Below, piece by piece: positions 23,758-39,907 of a DNA stretch of 64,000 bases. Each line of letters begins with the position of its first letter. Position 1 is the stretch's first letter. A program made the position numbers and the translations under genes. The notes beneath the pieces were generated by a model. The model did not search any database and was not told where the DNA came from. It was given only the letters and a program-made list of their open reading frames with translations. The stretch comes from Protea cynaroides (taxonomy: Eukaryota > Streptophyta > Magnoliopsida > Proteales > Proteaceae): contig CM053267.1 in the NCBI GenBank assembly GCA_028583415.1, forward strand, positions 23,630,478-23,694,477, read 5' to 3'.

Positions 23758-24700
23758 CTAGATCTCTTCGTCGAGTATCTGCGTATTTCTTCCCGACCGG
23801 TTCCGAGCTGTTCTTACTCTTTCCTTGATAATGTCGACCACTCGACAAGTTTCTTCAATGAATTTTGGTCCAACAATACTACGTTCTCCAACTTCATTCC
23901 AAAACAAAGGAGTTCGACACTTTCTTCCATACAGTGCTTCATAAGGTGACATCTGTATAGTAGCCTGATAGCTATTATTATAAGCGAACTCGATCAATGG
24001 TAATTTTTCATCCCATGATCCCTTGAAATCAATTACACATGCTCGTAGCATATCTTCTAGAGTCTGAATTGTACACTCGACTGTCCATCCGTTCGTGGAT
24101 GGAATGTCGTCCGAACTTTAATGTTGTACCCATAGCCTTTTGTAGTCCTTCCCAAAACTTGGAAGTAAATCGGGGGATCTCTATCGGACACAATGCTTTC
24201 GGTACATCGTTAAGCGAACAATATTATCCACATACAACCTTCGCTTAACCTTTCCAGGTGTATACCGAGGTCGTATAGGTATGAAACGAGCTGTTTTTGT
24301 CGGACGGTCTATAATCACCCAAAATGGCCAACTACTCGAGGAGTCAATGGTAGTCCCGTGACAAAGTTCATAGTGATGCAAGTCCCATTTCCATCTTGGG
24401 TTCCGGTAACGGCTGTAACGGTCCTGCGGGTCTTTGTCGTTCAGCCTTTACTTTCGACAATTTAGGCATTGAGACACGAACTTAGCTACATCCGCTTTCA
24501 TTCCCCACCACCAATATAGTTTCTTTAGATCATGATACATTTTTTGTACTTCCGGGATGTATAGAATAGATGGTGGTGTGGGCTTCTTTCATCGGTCGGT
24601 GTCTAATGTCCACACTTTTCATTTTGGTACACATATTCTTCCTTTGTATTTCAACACTTTTTCTTCATCCAAGGTGAACTCGGGGTTAGTCCTACATTTC
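23758..24700 (-). pseudogene. Ty3 integrase region, frameshifted
   Basis: Pieces in order on the minus strand: a His2Cys2 zinc-binding remnant (HPGSTKMYHDLKKLYWW..., about 24440-24600), a core segment with VIIDRPTKTARFIP (24181-24381), and EFAYNNSYQATIQMSPYEAL (23758-24051). These are the usual landmarks of plant Ty3 integrase. Frameshifts separate them, so no intact enzyme is encoded. Confidence 0.85.
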
Positions 24701-24758
24701 TCAATGTCTTCTTGTCCCGTTCTCGGATAAGGATCCGCTTGGATAGTCCGTCTTCACT

Positions 24759-25157
24759 TCATCCATTATATCCGGTATAATCTTCATGTACTACTGCCGC
24801 TAACTCCAAATCATGAGTGGGGTAATTTTTCTCATGTACCTTCAATTGTCTCGAGGCATAGGCAATCACTTGCTCTCCTTGCATAAGCACACATCCTAAT
24901 CCCAATCTCGATGCATCGGTATATAAGGTAAATGTCTGTCCTGGGATCGGAATAGTCAAAATCGGAGCGGATATCAATCTGGTCTTCAGTGTTTGAAAAC
25001 TCTTTTCACACTTATCCATCCATACAAATTTTTCTCCTTTCTTGGTCAAACTGGTAAGAGGTACGGCAATCCGAGAATAGTCTTCTACGAATCTCCGATA
25101 ATAACCAACTAGACCCAGAAAACTTCTAATTTCGAAACGCTCTTTGGTGCTTCCCAC
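24759..25157 (-). pseudogene. Ty3 RNase H and RT thumb
   Basis: FLGLVGYYRRFVEDYS marks the RT-RNase H connection. TLYTDASRLGLGCVL carries the first catalytic Asp of RNase H, and DLELAAVV the following helix. The frame overlaps the RT frame by about 50 bases in another register, which indicates a shift at about 25110-25150. Confidence 0.88.
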
Positions 25158-25747
25158 TTCACAATAGCCTCGATTTTTTTGGGGTCCACTTTGATTCCTT
25201 CGCCGAATACTACATGGCCTAGAAAGGCGACTTCACTTAGCCAAAACTCACACTTTGAAAATTTGGCGTATAACTTCTCTTTCCTTAAACGCTGTAGGGC
25301 TGCGTTTAGGTTCTTGACATGGGTTTCCTTGTCCTTGGGGTATACCAATATGTCATCAATAAATACTATAACCGACGTATCTAGCATATCGTGGAAAACT
25401 CGGTTCATAAGTTCCATGAACGTTGCCGGTGCATTAGTTAATCCGAATGACATTACTAAGAATTCATAATGTCCGTATCTTGTCCTGAAAGCTGTCTTCG
25501 GAATGTCACCTTCTTTAATCTTCAACTGATGATAGCCCGATCGAAGATCGATCTTTGAAAATATTTTTGCTCCCTGTAACTGATCGAACAAGTCATCGAT
25601 CCTAGGTAGTGGGTATCGATTCTTGATGGTCAGTTTATTCAACTCTCGATAGTCGATACATAATCGAACACTACCATCCTTTTTCTTTACGAACAACACC
25701 GGTGCTCCCCATGGAGATATCTTGGGTCTAATATAACCCTTATCCAA
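25109..25747 (-). pseudogene. Ty3 reverse transcriptase core
   Basis: Copies element RNA to DNA in the source element. Landmarks: LCIDYRELNKLTIKNRYPLP, SKIDLRSGYHQ, SFGLTNAPATF and FIDDILVY, so the catalytic Asp pair is intact. Compared with typical plant copies, one position after FIDDILVY is Pro rather than Ser. The frame ends prematurely at the connection domain. Confidence 0.92.
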
Positions 25748-25924
25748 GGAGTTCTTGTAATTGCACTTTTAATTCCTTCCGGTTCCAGGTAGGAGCCATC
25801 CTATAAGGTGCTTTTGATACGGTGCGGCTCGGGTAGAAGGTCTATTACAAACTCGTGGCTCGGTCGGTGGTAATCCGGGTAGTTCCTCCGAAAAATACAT
25901 CGGAAAAATCTCGTACGACATCAA

Positions 25925-26215
25925 TCATAACAGATTTGCAGAATGCCGAGCTAACCAGTCCATTCCCAAGATGATGTCAAAGTCTGTCATCTCAAGTTGT
26001 ATCAAGGTTGCATCCAAAGTCTGCTCTCCAATGAGAACTGGACATGGTCCATAACCTTTCTCTAATTTCACTTCTAATCCCATCGGTGACCGTACAAGTA
26101 ATTTATAGTCTAATGTTTTGATGGGCAAATTGGTCTTCTTTCCAAATGACACAGATATAAATGAATGAGTAGCTCCTGAATCAAAGAGTACTCTGGCGGG
26201 TATGCCATTGATAGG
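25925..26215 (-). pseudogene. Ty3 aspartic protease region
   Basis: DSGA followed by THSF is encoded at about 26165-26182, with FDIILGMDWLARH near the end of 25925-26152. Both are typical of the retroelement protease flanking motifs. An in-frame interruption lies between this region and RT (25748-25924). Confidence 0.8.
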
Positions 26216-26274
26216 TACAATACCTGTGATTCGTTTTTACTTAGTCTACATGCTCAATCAATGTAATTAAAATC

Positions 26275-27419
26275 TTAAAAGTTTTGGTCATACTCGGTGG
26301 ACCACATCAGGCGATGCAAAGAGCATCTTCGATGTAACAAAGATATACCCGTCCTTGATGTAACCGCTTCTTGGGTTTTGGGCACTCTCTTGCCATATGC
26401 CCCGGTTGATTGCGTTAAAGCACTTCGGGACTTCAAAATTTGGCTTTGGCTGTGGTTGAGCTGCTGAAGTAGACTTCGATGGAGTAGCCAAATTCGAGGA
26501 CGAAAAGGTTTATACGTCCTATTATTGCCTCCGTTGTAGGTGTTTCCGGCTGGTCTCTTGATTCCTCGGTTCCGGGAGAAATAGCTCTCCTTCCGGCTCG
26601 ATTCAATTACTCGAGCGATCTGGACAGCTTCATTGTAAATCTTCTTCTCTAAGCCCAGAACATTTTCTCTTATGCTTCCTCTTTGTCCCGCGACGAACCT
26701 ACGGGTTTTTGTAACTTCTTCTTGCATACTCGCCGGTGCGAAGAAAAATAGTTCTTCGTAGGCCGTTGATATGCGTCTACGGTCATCCTGTCCCCGGTAC
26801 AAACTCGGGGAACTCTTTCTCCATTGAGTCTCGAAGCTTCGTGGGAAATATTTCTCGAAGAACGCTTCTTTATATATAGCCCATGTCGGTAGGGGCATGT
26901 CTAGTCAATAAGTATGTTTTTATGGATTTTCACCAATGGTGTGCGTCAGCCTTTGAGCATGAAGGTGGCGCATAATACTTTCTTCTTCTTTCCGAAATAG
27001 TCATCATAAGGAAATTTCTCTCCATCTCGTCTATCCGAGGTGCTGGCCACAACGGATCGGACGGTTTACCGTTGAATTCCGTAGGTTTCATCTTCAAAAA
27101 TCTCTCTACTAGTCGGGAGTGATCCAGGTTGTTTTTGGGGGGTTTGCCCCAAACATATAGGGGTGGATACCGATAGTTCCCTTGGGCTGCTTCGGGACTT
27201 GCACTGGAATTGGTGCAGCCGGTTGTTGAGGTGTCCGTTGAGTGGGTGATTACCCACCGGGTGCTGCACTAGCTTGCCCGGGTGCATGGTTGCAGCCCGA
27301 GTGGCTTGAAACATAACTCCCATTGCAACCTGCATTTGAGCTTGTGCGTGTTGCATTTCGTTGTAGTTGTTGTGCCGATTCATCACCACTGTTGTTAGCT
27401 CTGGTGGTGGTGGTGGCAA
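26275..27419 (-). pseudogene. Ty3 gag, degraded
   Basis: Two frames in succession. 27066-27419 is a Pro/Gln/Met-rich N-terminal part. 26275-26898 holds a capsid-like segment (TWAIYKEAFFEKYFP) and a basic stretch. The zinc knuckle has lost its spacing: where CX2CX4HX4C is expected it reads CFNAINRGIWQESAQ. The capsid N-terminus is frameshifted at about 26900-27060. Confidence 0.8.
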
Positions 27420-28414
27420 ATTTATAGGATTTGCCGTTTCGGGATTACCCTGTGCATAATTGTTCTCTTGATTAGTCTCATCCGCCGGTGGTGGTGGTGG
27501 GACTGTGTTCGGTCCGTCGGGTAACTCTACGTCCAGACATAATTCTTTTTGATGTTTGGTGGTGCCTGAAAATTATCAAAATAGGTGAGAAATCATGTAT
27601 ATGTCATGTAGGCACGTTAACCAATAATCAATTCCAATTCGAGCTCATTTTATAAAAAAATACTATCTTTTCTGTACAGGGTCGATGGTGAGGGTCGATG
27701 GTATGTCAGACCCTTAATGTCCAACCCTGTAGTTTTTGTCAGATTCTCGAGAGCAGAGGGTCGATTAAAGGGTCGATCAGAGGGTCGATGGCCCTGGTCG
27801 AGTTGTCCGACCCTCGACCAAAAAATCAGATTTTTAAAGTCCGATTTTGGGTCATTTTCTATTATTTCCCTCCCGTTTCGACTCGTCTCTTCTCTCCGAG
27901 TTGCTACAGTGCTACTTCCACCGTTGTGGATCATTCTTAGTCCGAGTTTCGACATCCACATCACCTCTACAGGTATACTTTCCCAACTTTACCTGTTTTT
28001 AGGTTTTTATTTCTAGGTTTTTGCTCATTTAACTTGTATTTTTCAAATTAAACTTTTTCCAACCGTAAAAATTCGATTTTTATTGGGGCTTTTGTTGTTG
28101 GTGTCTTGAGGAATGAAAGCCCTCAAAAAATTTTGAGTTTCATCGGTTGGTTATCGAGAAACTTAAATTTTTCTCTTTTTGCCCTAATTTGTCGAAATTT
28201 TTCGATTTCTTGAAATTTCTTCAAATTGGACCTTGTCAGCTACCATTTCCTTCTGTTTAACTGTTGTGTGATGTGTTGGAACTTACGTAAGTCCTCCTGC
28301 CCACTTGTATGGGTGAAAAGTGAGGCTTTTAACCAACTTACGTCGTTATAATGCCCGATTTTTAAATTTTTATCCTATTAACTCCTTGTTTTCCTTTTTC
28401 TTTCTTATCTGCAG

Positions 28415-31400
28415 ATACTATGGTTCATACCAAAGTACCCAGAGTTCGTGATCCGCTTCGCTTCCGCTCCAATGAAGCCGAGGCACAGTATGCCTACTAT
28501 ACAGGCAAGAAAGTGGAAGGGGGTCGTATGGTGAACTTGGCTGAGCTAGCCTTGTTCAACGTAGAGAGCTTTTGGTGATATGGGGTGGCTCCTTGTCATT
28601 ACATACGATGCGTGCACCCGTCCGGAGTTAGTGCGCGGGTTCTATTGCAACCTTCAGATTGTGGGAAACCACAACGATGTGGAGCTTGGTCAGGAGTTGC
28701 GCATCACTAGCTACGTCAAGGGGGTACAGATTTCTTTTGATTATCGGCAGCTGGCCGACCTGTTGGGCATTCCATATGACGGTCCTGTAAGACCCGTGTC
28801 AAACTAACCCGGTCTTACCACCTTGAACCAGGTTTACCCATCATGGTCGAGTCAAGTGGACCAAGGGCGTAATGGAGATCGAGATCCCAGGTATAAATCG
28901 ACCCAAAAACACTTAATTTTAGGGGAGGGTCGCATACCCAGCCAAGTAGGGTCGGACCTCCCAAAAACGGAATGTCGACCCTCGGATTTGAAGGCAGGTT
29001 CGGACAGCTTAAGACCCTAGGGTCGACGGGATCATCGACCCTCCCATCGACCCTCGGTTTCTGACGAATATAGAAATTTGTAAATTTCCTAATTTTCGAT
29101 TGGGATTCTTTCCAAATCTCAATAGGACTATTATAGGACATTCCTACTCTATTTAAAGGACGTCCCTAAGCCACTTTCACTCCTTTCACAACCCTAATTG
29201 AATTGAGAGAAAGAGAGAAGAAGGAAAAGAGGAAGAAAGGAGACAAGGAGGAAGACTTAGCAAAAAGGAGAAGAAATTCCAGAGAAAAGTAATCTTCTCA
29301 GGTGTGGATACTAATTCCATGAGTTTCTACAGACCTTAGGTTAGATATGGTTGAGTGTAGGATTTCGGAGAAACCCAAACCATCCATCAATGGTTAGGTT
29401 TTCATGGAAAACCATAGGAGGATGCACGAAAACTATTTAGATGGAGTATACATGGTTCTAGACCATGGAATGACTGTTGAATGAATGTAGGAAGCAAGCC
29501 ATAGGACCCCAAACACGAAGAGTGGATTTAAAAGTGGAAATTGGACCAGAGTGCATCGAGGGTCGCACCGAGGGTCGATAGACCATCCGACCCTAAGTGT
29601 TTCGACCATCGACCCTCAGCATTCGGGAAGTTCCGGAATGAGGGGAGGGTCGATAGACCCATCGACCCTAGCATCGACCCTAGCATCGACCCTCAGTTGA
29701 CAGAATGGTTTTAAATTCTGAATTAATTCTAATTAAATTCTATCGACTTTGTTAGGTTTGCTAGCAATATAATAACGTTATAACGGTGATTCTAAAGCTT
29801 GGAAAAATATCTTTTAGCAAGCCAACGTGAGGAACCTTAACTCCAAACTAAATTGGTTAATAATAAACTGTTTTCTATTCTTGAGTCCTATGCTATGTTT
29901 GATTCTATGTGAATATGTTGTAATGTGCATACAGCATGCCATCCAATATTTCTATTACTTGTTCATGCATATTTACTTTATTGTTTATAACATGATGATG
30001 ATGATGATGATGATAGAAATAGGCATGTGCTTGTATGTGTGTGGTTGATGTGCTTAATGCGGCGAGTATCGGGAGGTGTGATGAGAACGTCAATAAACGT
30101 TAACCTTTGGCGGGTCTCAAAGCACTTTAGCTCTATCTCTAACTCAAGTCTTGTGCATTGACATCGTCGTATCGCCATTATCTTAGCGGAACTATTATGT
30201 CGTAGAGTATCGGGGAGGTGGTCTCGGTCCTTGTAGTCTCGACTCTACGGGGGGCTTTAGCTCTATCTCTATGGGCATTCGAGGGATCTTTGGGGTGAGG
30301 CCTTGGATGCACTGTTTGGCATTAGGATTGGTTAGTAGCGAGCCCAGTTTGCAAGCCCTCGCTAACATGGGCTTACGTGTTAGTATAGCATTATATAGCA
30401 ATAAACGTTAACCTTTGTTGTATAATGTTATGGTAGGGTGGATGGGGACGACGATAAACGTTAACCTTCGGGTGGGCTTCCCACCCCGTGTGTATAGGCG
30501 GTGTCAATAAACGTTAACCTTGACCACCCAACCTTTCTATTGCGCATTGCAAACTATAAACCAGACCAAAGATATAAATTGACTTTTGCATGCATATGTA
30601 TTGTTGCATTGTTTTGGCTACTCAGAGCCGTGTTGTGTGCTCACCCCTCGACGTCGAATATTTTTAGTTGATGATGCAAAGTTACACGGTCGAAGATTAT
30701 ATGAACGCGTCTGCGTACGGGAATATAGCAGCAATGGACGCTGGAGCTGAAGATGATACACACGACTCCTCTTGCGAGTGCAACTCGTGTGTATTTGATT
30801 AGATATTTTTATAGGTTTCTTTATTTGGATTTATTAAAGACTTGTATTGATATTTACTTATGTCTCGGTTGATATAGAATAATTTTCTATTAAATTATTA
30901 ATATCATCTTAGTTCTCAGTTCATTTATTTATAAGATTTCCGCTATTGTGTATTTACTCTGATTATGATTGTCGACGCGTGTAAGTTTGGATAACGCGAG
31001 GATGGCCTATTAGAGATCCTGGTTGAACCGTTGGTTATTTAGTGGTTCATCACACCATTCTGAACAATGCAGAATTGGGGTGTGACAACTTATGGTGTAC
31101 TGTGCACCTGGTGAGCACGATTTTATCGAGACGTGGTTGTGGGCCGAGATTGATAGTCAGTTACTACAGCCCGATCGCTGGCAGATGAAGGTGTGCTACT
31201 TGCGTCCGGCTCCACGGGGTGTTCAGTAGGATCATTCAGCATAACGTGCTACATTGTCCGGTCATAGGGGAAATCTACCCTATGGACACATGATTACAGT
31301 GCTACTGACCCGTCTGGGGGTGGACTTGGTTGATGAGACGATTCAGGAGAAGACCTTCTCGTCGCCTCTAGATTGGGAGGCTATATGCAAGATGGGACTT

Positions 31401-31496
31401 CGAGACGCTCAGGTCAGCGATGATGAGAGGAACGCGATGGTGCGCCCTCACACTCGGGTTGAGGTGGCGGATCCGAGGCTGCCGCTCTGCCGCTAG
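28415..31496 (+). pseudogene. Antisense ORF of the Ty3 element, split by an inverted LTR
   Basis: Opposite in strand to gag-pol, between gag and the primer-binding site. It starts at ATG 28420, six bases after a strong acceptor (ttcttatctgcag, ending 28414); a candidate donor ctacag|gtatac lies at 27972. One base too many in a T run near 28573 shifts the frame; after it come RPELVRGFYCNL, SYVKGVQISFDYRQLADLLG and, past the inserted LTR (28786-31087), HDFIETWLWAEIDS, then RGNLPYGHMITVLLTRLGVDL. The pattern (FYxNL, VxG..I.F....L..LLG) fits the 'putative plant transposon protein' family carried by some plant retroelements (family recall, not searched). The function is unknown. Stops near 31229 and 31244 break the second half. 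Confidence 0.6.
28786..31087 (+). repeat. Third LTR copy, inverted, inside the Ty3 element
   Basis: 2302 bp, same family as the two outer LTRs but in + orientation (starts TGTAAGACCCGTGTC, ends ggggtgtgaca). No internal retroelement sequence adjoins it, so it looks like a solo LTR. The flanks (ggtcc before, actta after) show no target duplication. It keeps the motif aataaacgttaacctt where the outer LTRs share a shorter variant, so it is not a recent copy of them. Confidence 0.88.
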
Positions 31497-32178
31497 AGCC
31501 CGGTGGATCCCGCCGATGATGATGATCGTATGTGCATGGACGTCGACGCGATAACCCCGCCTTCACCTCCACATGCGGGCCGGAGTTCGTACTTCGCATG
31601 CGGCGGATTACGTACACGAGACCGGTCCTTCTCATGAGGCTGGTCCTCCGCATCCACCTTCCGATATGATGGGAGATATTGCGTGAGCTCGGGGATGCTC
31701 AGCGCAGATCTGATTTGAGGATGGATGAGCCGTTGGCTGCTCAACACGCATCGGGCCGCCGGATGGGAGAGCTCCCAGAGGTGCAGGCTCGACCGATCGG
31801 AGGATAGCCGGTCTCACGCCTAGTCTACGGACGACTCGGACTCGGATACCGGTTGACTAGAGTCTACGCCGAGGACTATGACGAGACCGTGAGGCACCGC
31901 CTCCTCCTTCGCCTCCAACTTCGATTGTACTTTTATTTTTCTTTCTTGTACTACTGAGTAGCTGTCGGGTTGTGGACTGTACTCTGCTTTCATTATGTAT
32001 ATATGTTCATTTCATTGTATGTAACTTGTTTCTCCTTTAATAGATATATTATTCTCTTTTAAATTTGGTATCAATCATCACTTGTGCTTACAGTGTGTTT
32101 ATATTAAAACTTTTAATTTATTCTATCTCAGTTCATATTGGTCTCGAATGAATGTTAGTTTAGCGGGCAAGGCCTGAG

Positions 32179-32190
32179 AAGCTCTGATAC
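32179..32190 (-). promoter_or_regulatory. Ty3 primer-binding site (initiator tRNA-Met)
   Basis: On the minus strand TGGTATCAGAGC starts five bases inside the 5' LTR end. This is the canonical complement of the 3' end of plant initiator tRNA-Met and fixes the element's orientation. Confidence 0.93.
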
Positions 32191-32195
32191 CAAGT

Positions 32196-34513
32196 TGTCA
32201 CACCCCAATTTTGCACTGTTCAGAATGGTGTGATGAACCGCTAAATAACCAACGGTTCAACCAGGATCTCAAATAGGCTATCCCCGCGTTATCTAAACTT
32301 ACACACATCCGTAATCATAATCAGAGTAATACACAATAGCGGAAAATCTATAATAAAATGAACTGAGCAACTACGATGATATCATTAATTTAATAGCAAA
32401 TTATTCTATTTTCAACCGAGACATAAATATTTAAATATCAAATACATGTCTTATAAATCCAATAAAGGAACCTATAAAAATATCTAATCAAATACACACG
32501 AGTTGCACTCGCAAGAGGATCTTGTGTATCATCTTCGACTTCAACTCCCATTCCGCTACCGTCCCGGCGTAGGGAGCATTGACATAGTCTTCAACTGTGT
32601 AACATGCATCATCAACTAAAAATATTTAACTTCGAGGGGTGAGCACACAACACGGCTCAGTGAGTAGCCAAAACAATGCAACATTACATATGCATGCAAA
32701 AATTCAATTTATATCTTTGGTCCGGTTTAAAGTTTGCAGTATGCTATAGAAAGGTTGAGGTAGCCAAAAATCGCGTTTATTGACTCCGCCTCTATACACG
32801 AGTGTGTGACGTTACCCGAAGATCACGTTTATCGTCAACTCACATGCACCCAACCATGAACAATATATAACAAAGGTTACGTTTATTGCTATATAGTGCC
32901 ATACCAACACGTAAGCCCCTATTGGCGAGGGCTGCAACTGGGCCCGCAAACTAACCAATCCTAATGCCAAACAAGGTATCCAAGGCCTCACCCCAAGGCA
33001 TCCCTTAGAATGTCCATAGAGATAGAGCTAAGGCCCCCGATAGAGTCGGAGGACTACAAGGACCGAGACCACCTCCCGATACTCTACGACATAATAGTTC
33101 TGCTAAAGTAATGGCGATACGACGATGCTAATGCACAAGACTTGAGTTAGAGATAGAGCTAAAGTGCTGAAACCCGTCAAAGGTTACGTTTATTGACGTC
33201 CTCATTACACCTCCCCTGATACTTGCTCGCATCAAGCACATCAACCACACACATACAAACACATGCCTATTCCTATCATCATCATCATCATCATGTTATA
33301 AACAATAAAGTAAATATGCATGAACAAATAATAGAATATTGGATGGCATTTGTATGCACATTACAAACATATTCGCATAGGTTCAAGCATAGCATAGGAC
33401 TCAAGAAATAGAAAACAATTTCTTATTAACCAATTTAGTTTGGTGTTAAGGTTCCTCACATTAGCTTGCTAATAGATATTTTCCAAACTTTAGAATCACC
33501 TCTACAAGGTGTTATTATAATGCTAGCGAACCTAACAAAGTCGATAGAATTTAATTAGAATTAATTTCCAATTTAAAAACCATCGTCGTTCCCGAGGGTC
33601 GATCGGAGGGTCGATGCTCGGAATGCATAGGGTCGATGGGTCTATCGACCCTGTTTTATGTCCGAACTTCTCGAATGCCGAGGGTCCATGGTCAGGGGTG
33701 CATAGGGTCGATGGGTCTATCGACCACTCGGTGCGACTTCCCTCGTGCAATCAGGTCCAATTTCCAGTTTTTAGTTCATTCTTCATGTTTGGGGTCCTAT
33801 GGCTTGCTTCCACATTCCATTAAACATTCATTCCATGGTCTGAAACCATGATTCATCCTCATAGATGGCTTTCATACATTGTCCTAGGTTTTTCCATGAA
33901 AACCTAACCATGGATGAATGGTTTGGGTTTCTCCGAAATCCTACACTCAACCATATCTAATCTAAGGTCTGTAGAAACTCATAGAATTAGTATCCATACC
34001 TGAGAAGATTATTTTTTCTCTAGAAATTCTTCTCCTTTTTGCTAAGTCTTCTTCCTTGCCTCTTTTCTTCCTCTTTTCCTTCTTCTCTCTTTCTCTCAAT
34101 TCAATTAGGGTTGTGAAAGGAGTGAAAGTGGCTTAGGGACGTCCTTTAAATAGAGTAGCAATGTCCTATAATAGTCCCATTGAGATTTGGAAAGAATCCC
34201 AATCGAAAATTAGGAAATTTCCTAATTTCTGACTCGGCAGTTAGTGAGGGTCGATTAGAGGGTCGATGATCCCGTCGACCCTGTGGTCTCGACCGTCCGA
34301 CCCTCTCGTCCATTTTTCGGGGTCCGAGTTTCTAGTTTGAGAGGGTCGACCCCGTTTAGGGGTATGCGACCCTTGCTCTATTTTAAGTGTTTTTGGGTCG
34401 ATTTGATACCTGGGATCTCGCTCTCCTTCACGCCCTTGGTCCATTGACTCGACCATGATGGGTAAACCTGGTTCAAGGTGGTAAGACCGGGTTAGTTTGA
34501 CACGGGTCTTACA
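32196..34513 (-). repeat. Ty3 element 5' LTR
   Basis: 2318 bp. It should contain the element promoter, transcribing leftward. It contains the same gggtcga/tcgaccc clusters and gttacgtttattg motifs as the 3' LTR. Confidence 0.93.
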
Positions 34514-34840
34514 ATCACCCACCACCACCACCACCCCTCGTCGCCACCACCACCAACCACCCACCACCGCCACCACCATCCACCACCAACCACCGCCACC
34601 TACCAACGCCACCACCACCAGCCACCAACCACCGCCACCACCACCCACCACCTCCACCAACTATCACCCACCACCTCCACCAACTATCACCCACCACCAC
34701 CGCCACCACCCTCCACCACCACCACCCACCCACCGCCACCCTTCACCACCACCTCCCACCCACCACCATCAAGCCACCAACCATCACCATTCACCACTAG
34801 TGCCACCATTCACCACCCACCAACACCATTTTGGAGTTCA
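34514..34840. repeat. CCACCA-type minisatellite, right part
   Basis: Continuation of the 20524-20969 array beyond the Ty3 insertion. It includes an exactly doubled 'accacctccaccaactatcaccc' segment (about 34650-34690). Confidence 0.85.
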
Positions 34841-34965
34841 TGACTAAATTAGGTTAACAAACATGTTTCTACTCCCATATACTCCTGAATCCTTTTGAAG
34901 TTGGAGTAGAAATTTGAACCAGAAGTAAGAATCCCAGAGTTGAAGTTTTAACAAACAGCCCATAA

Positions 34966-39055
<4,090 letters not shown>

Positions 39056-39907
39056 TTGGATATTCTAAAAATTTCAAGGAGTGCTCACTCAATTTCAGTC
39101 CTAAATACTCCGGCAAAGATAAAATGATGGTTTTCTCGAATCTTGAAGGTCTCCTATGGAGTCAAGATGAATAAATATTTAAGGCTGCCTGTGGATTTCA
39201 GTCTTTCTAAGGAGTTCTTTCATGACATAAATGATGGCACACAAGTTGACTGGCTGGAAGCAAGTTATTATCGTACAATGCTAAAGAAACTTTGCTCAAA
39301 TTTGTGGCTTTCTCTACTCCAAATTATGTTTATTCACATTTCAAATTACCAAAACCCCAACATAAAGAACTCTGGAGTAAAGCCACAAAATTTTATTGGG
39401 GGAATAAGAAGGACAGCTCGTGTTTGCAGTGGATATGTTGGAGATGACTTCATCGGTCCAAGGAGAAAGGGGGTTTGGGTTTCAAGGATCCCTCTCTTCA
39501 CAATAGAGCACTATTTTTGAAGGTTGCATGACGCTTGTTGTTGAAACTTTCCTCTTTTGGCCACATTTATGAAAGCTATCTACTATCCATCTGTTGATTT
39601 TCTCTCTGCCTCGACTAGTCATCAACCAAGCTAGGCATGGCGTAGCATTACTGAAGGGAGCAACGTTCTTTCCAAAGGACTACTATGGAAGGTTAGACAT
39701 GGTGATCATATAAATATTTGGAGTGATAATTGGATTCCTACCCTACCAGGATTTCGGCTAAATTCTCCGCCTCCATTGGCTTGTCTGTATACCAAGGTCT
39801 ACCAGTTGATTGATTCTGATAAACAAACTTGGGAAAAAAAAGGTGTTATCTACTCTTGTTTTCTTGTCTGAGGTCTTGGAGATTCTGAAAATTTAGTTGC
39901 CACTATT

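Larger units (their letters stand above)
20970..34513 (-). mobile_element. Complete Ty3 LTR retrotransposon, chromovirus-like
   Basis: 13.5-kb element on the minus strand. The LTRs are 32196-34513 (5') and 20970-23280 (3'), both starting TGTAAGACCCGTG and ending GGGGTGTGACA on the minus strand. The 5-bp target duplication ATCAC is exact (20965-20969 and 34514-34518). The primer-binding site, complementary to initiator tRNA-Met, and the purine tract are in place. The gag-pol order (protease, RT, RNase H, integrase, chromodomain-like tail) is that of Ty3 elements. Long LTRs and the tail suggest the Tekay/Del lineage (inference). Frames are broken by shifts and stops, so the copy is not coding-competent. 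It also carries an antisense frame and an extra inverted LTR. Confidence 0.93.
20328..34962. mobile_element. Harbinger/Tourist-like MITE hosting a Ty3 element
   Basis: The left end, GGGGGTGTTTGGTAACACTCC, and the reverse complement of the right end, TGGGCTGTTTGTTAAAACTTC, are related over about 44 bp, both reaching GGATTCT.ACTTCTGG. The trinucleotide TAA flanks both sides (20325-20327 and 34963-34965), as in PIF/Harbinger insertions. Native sequence is 20328-20969 plus 34514-34962 (about 1.1 kb). Its centre is a CCA-rich array that gives spurious His/Pro-rich frames. The rest is the later Ty3 insertion. Confidence 0.65.

Noticed and set aside
31414..31817. Several overlapping minus-strand frames
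   Set aside because: Shadows of the antisense (+) frame and of GC-richer Ty3 spacer.
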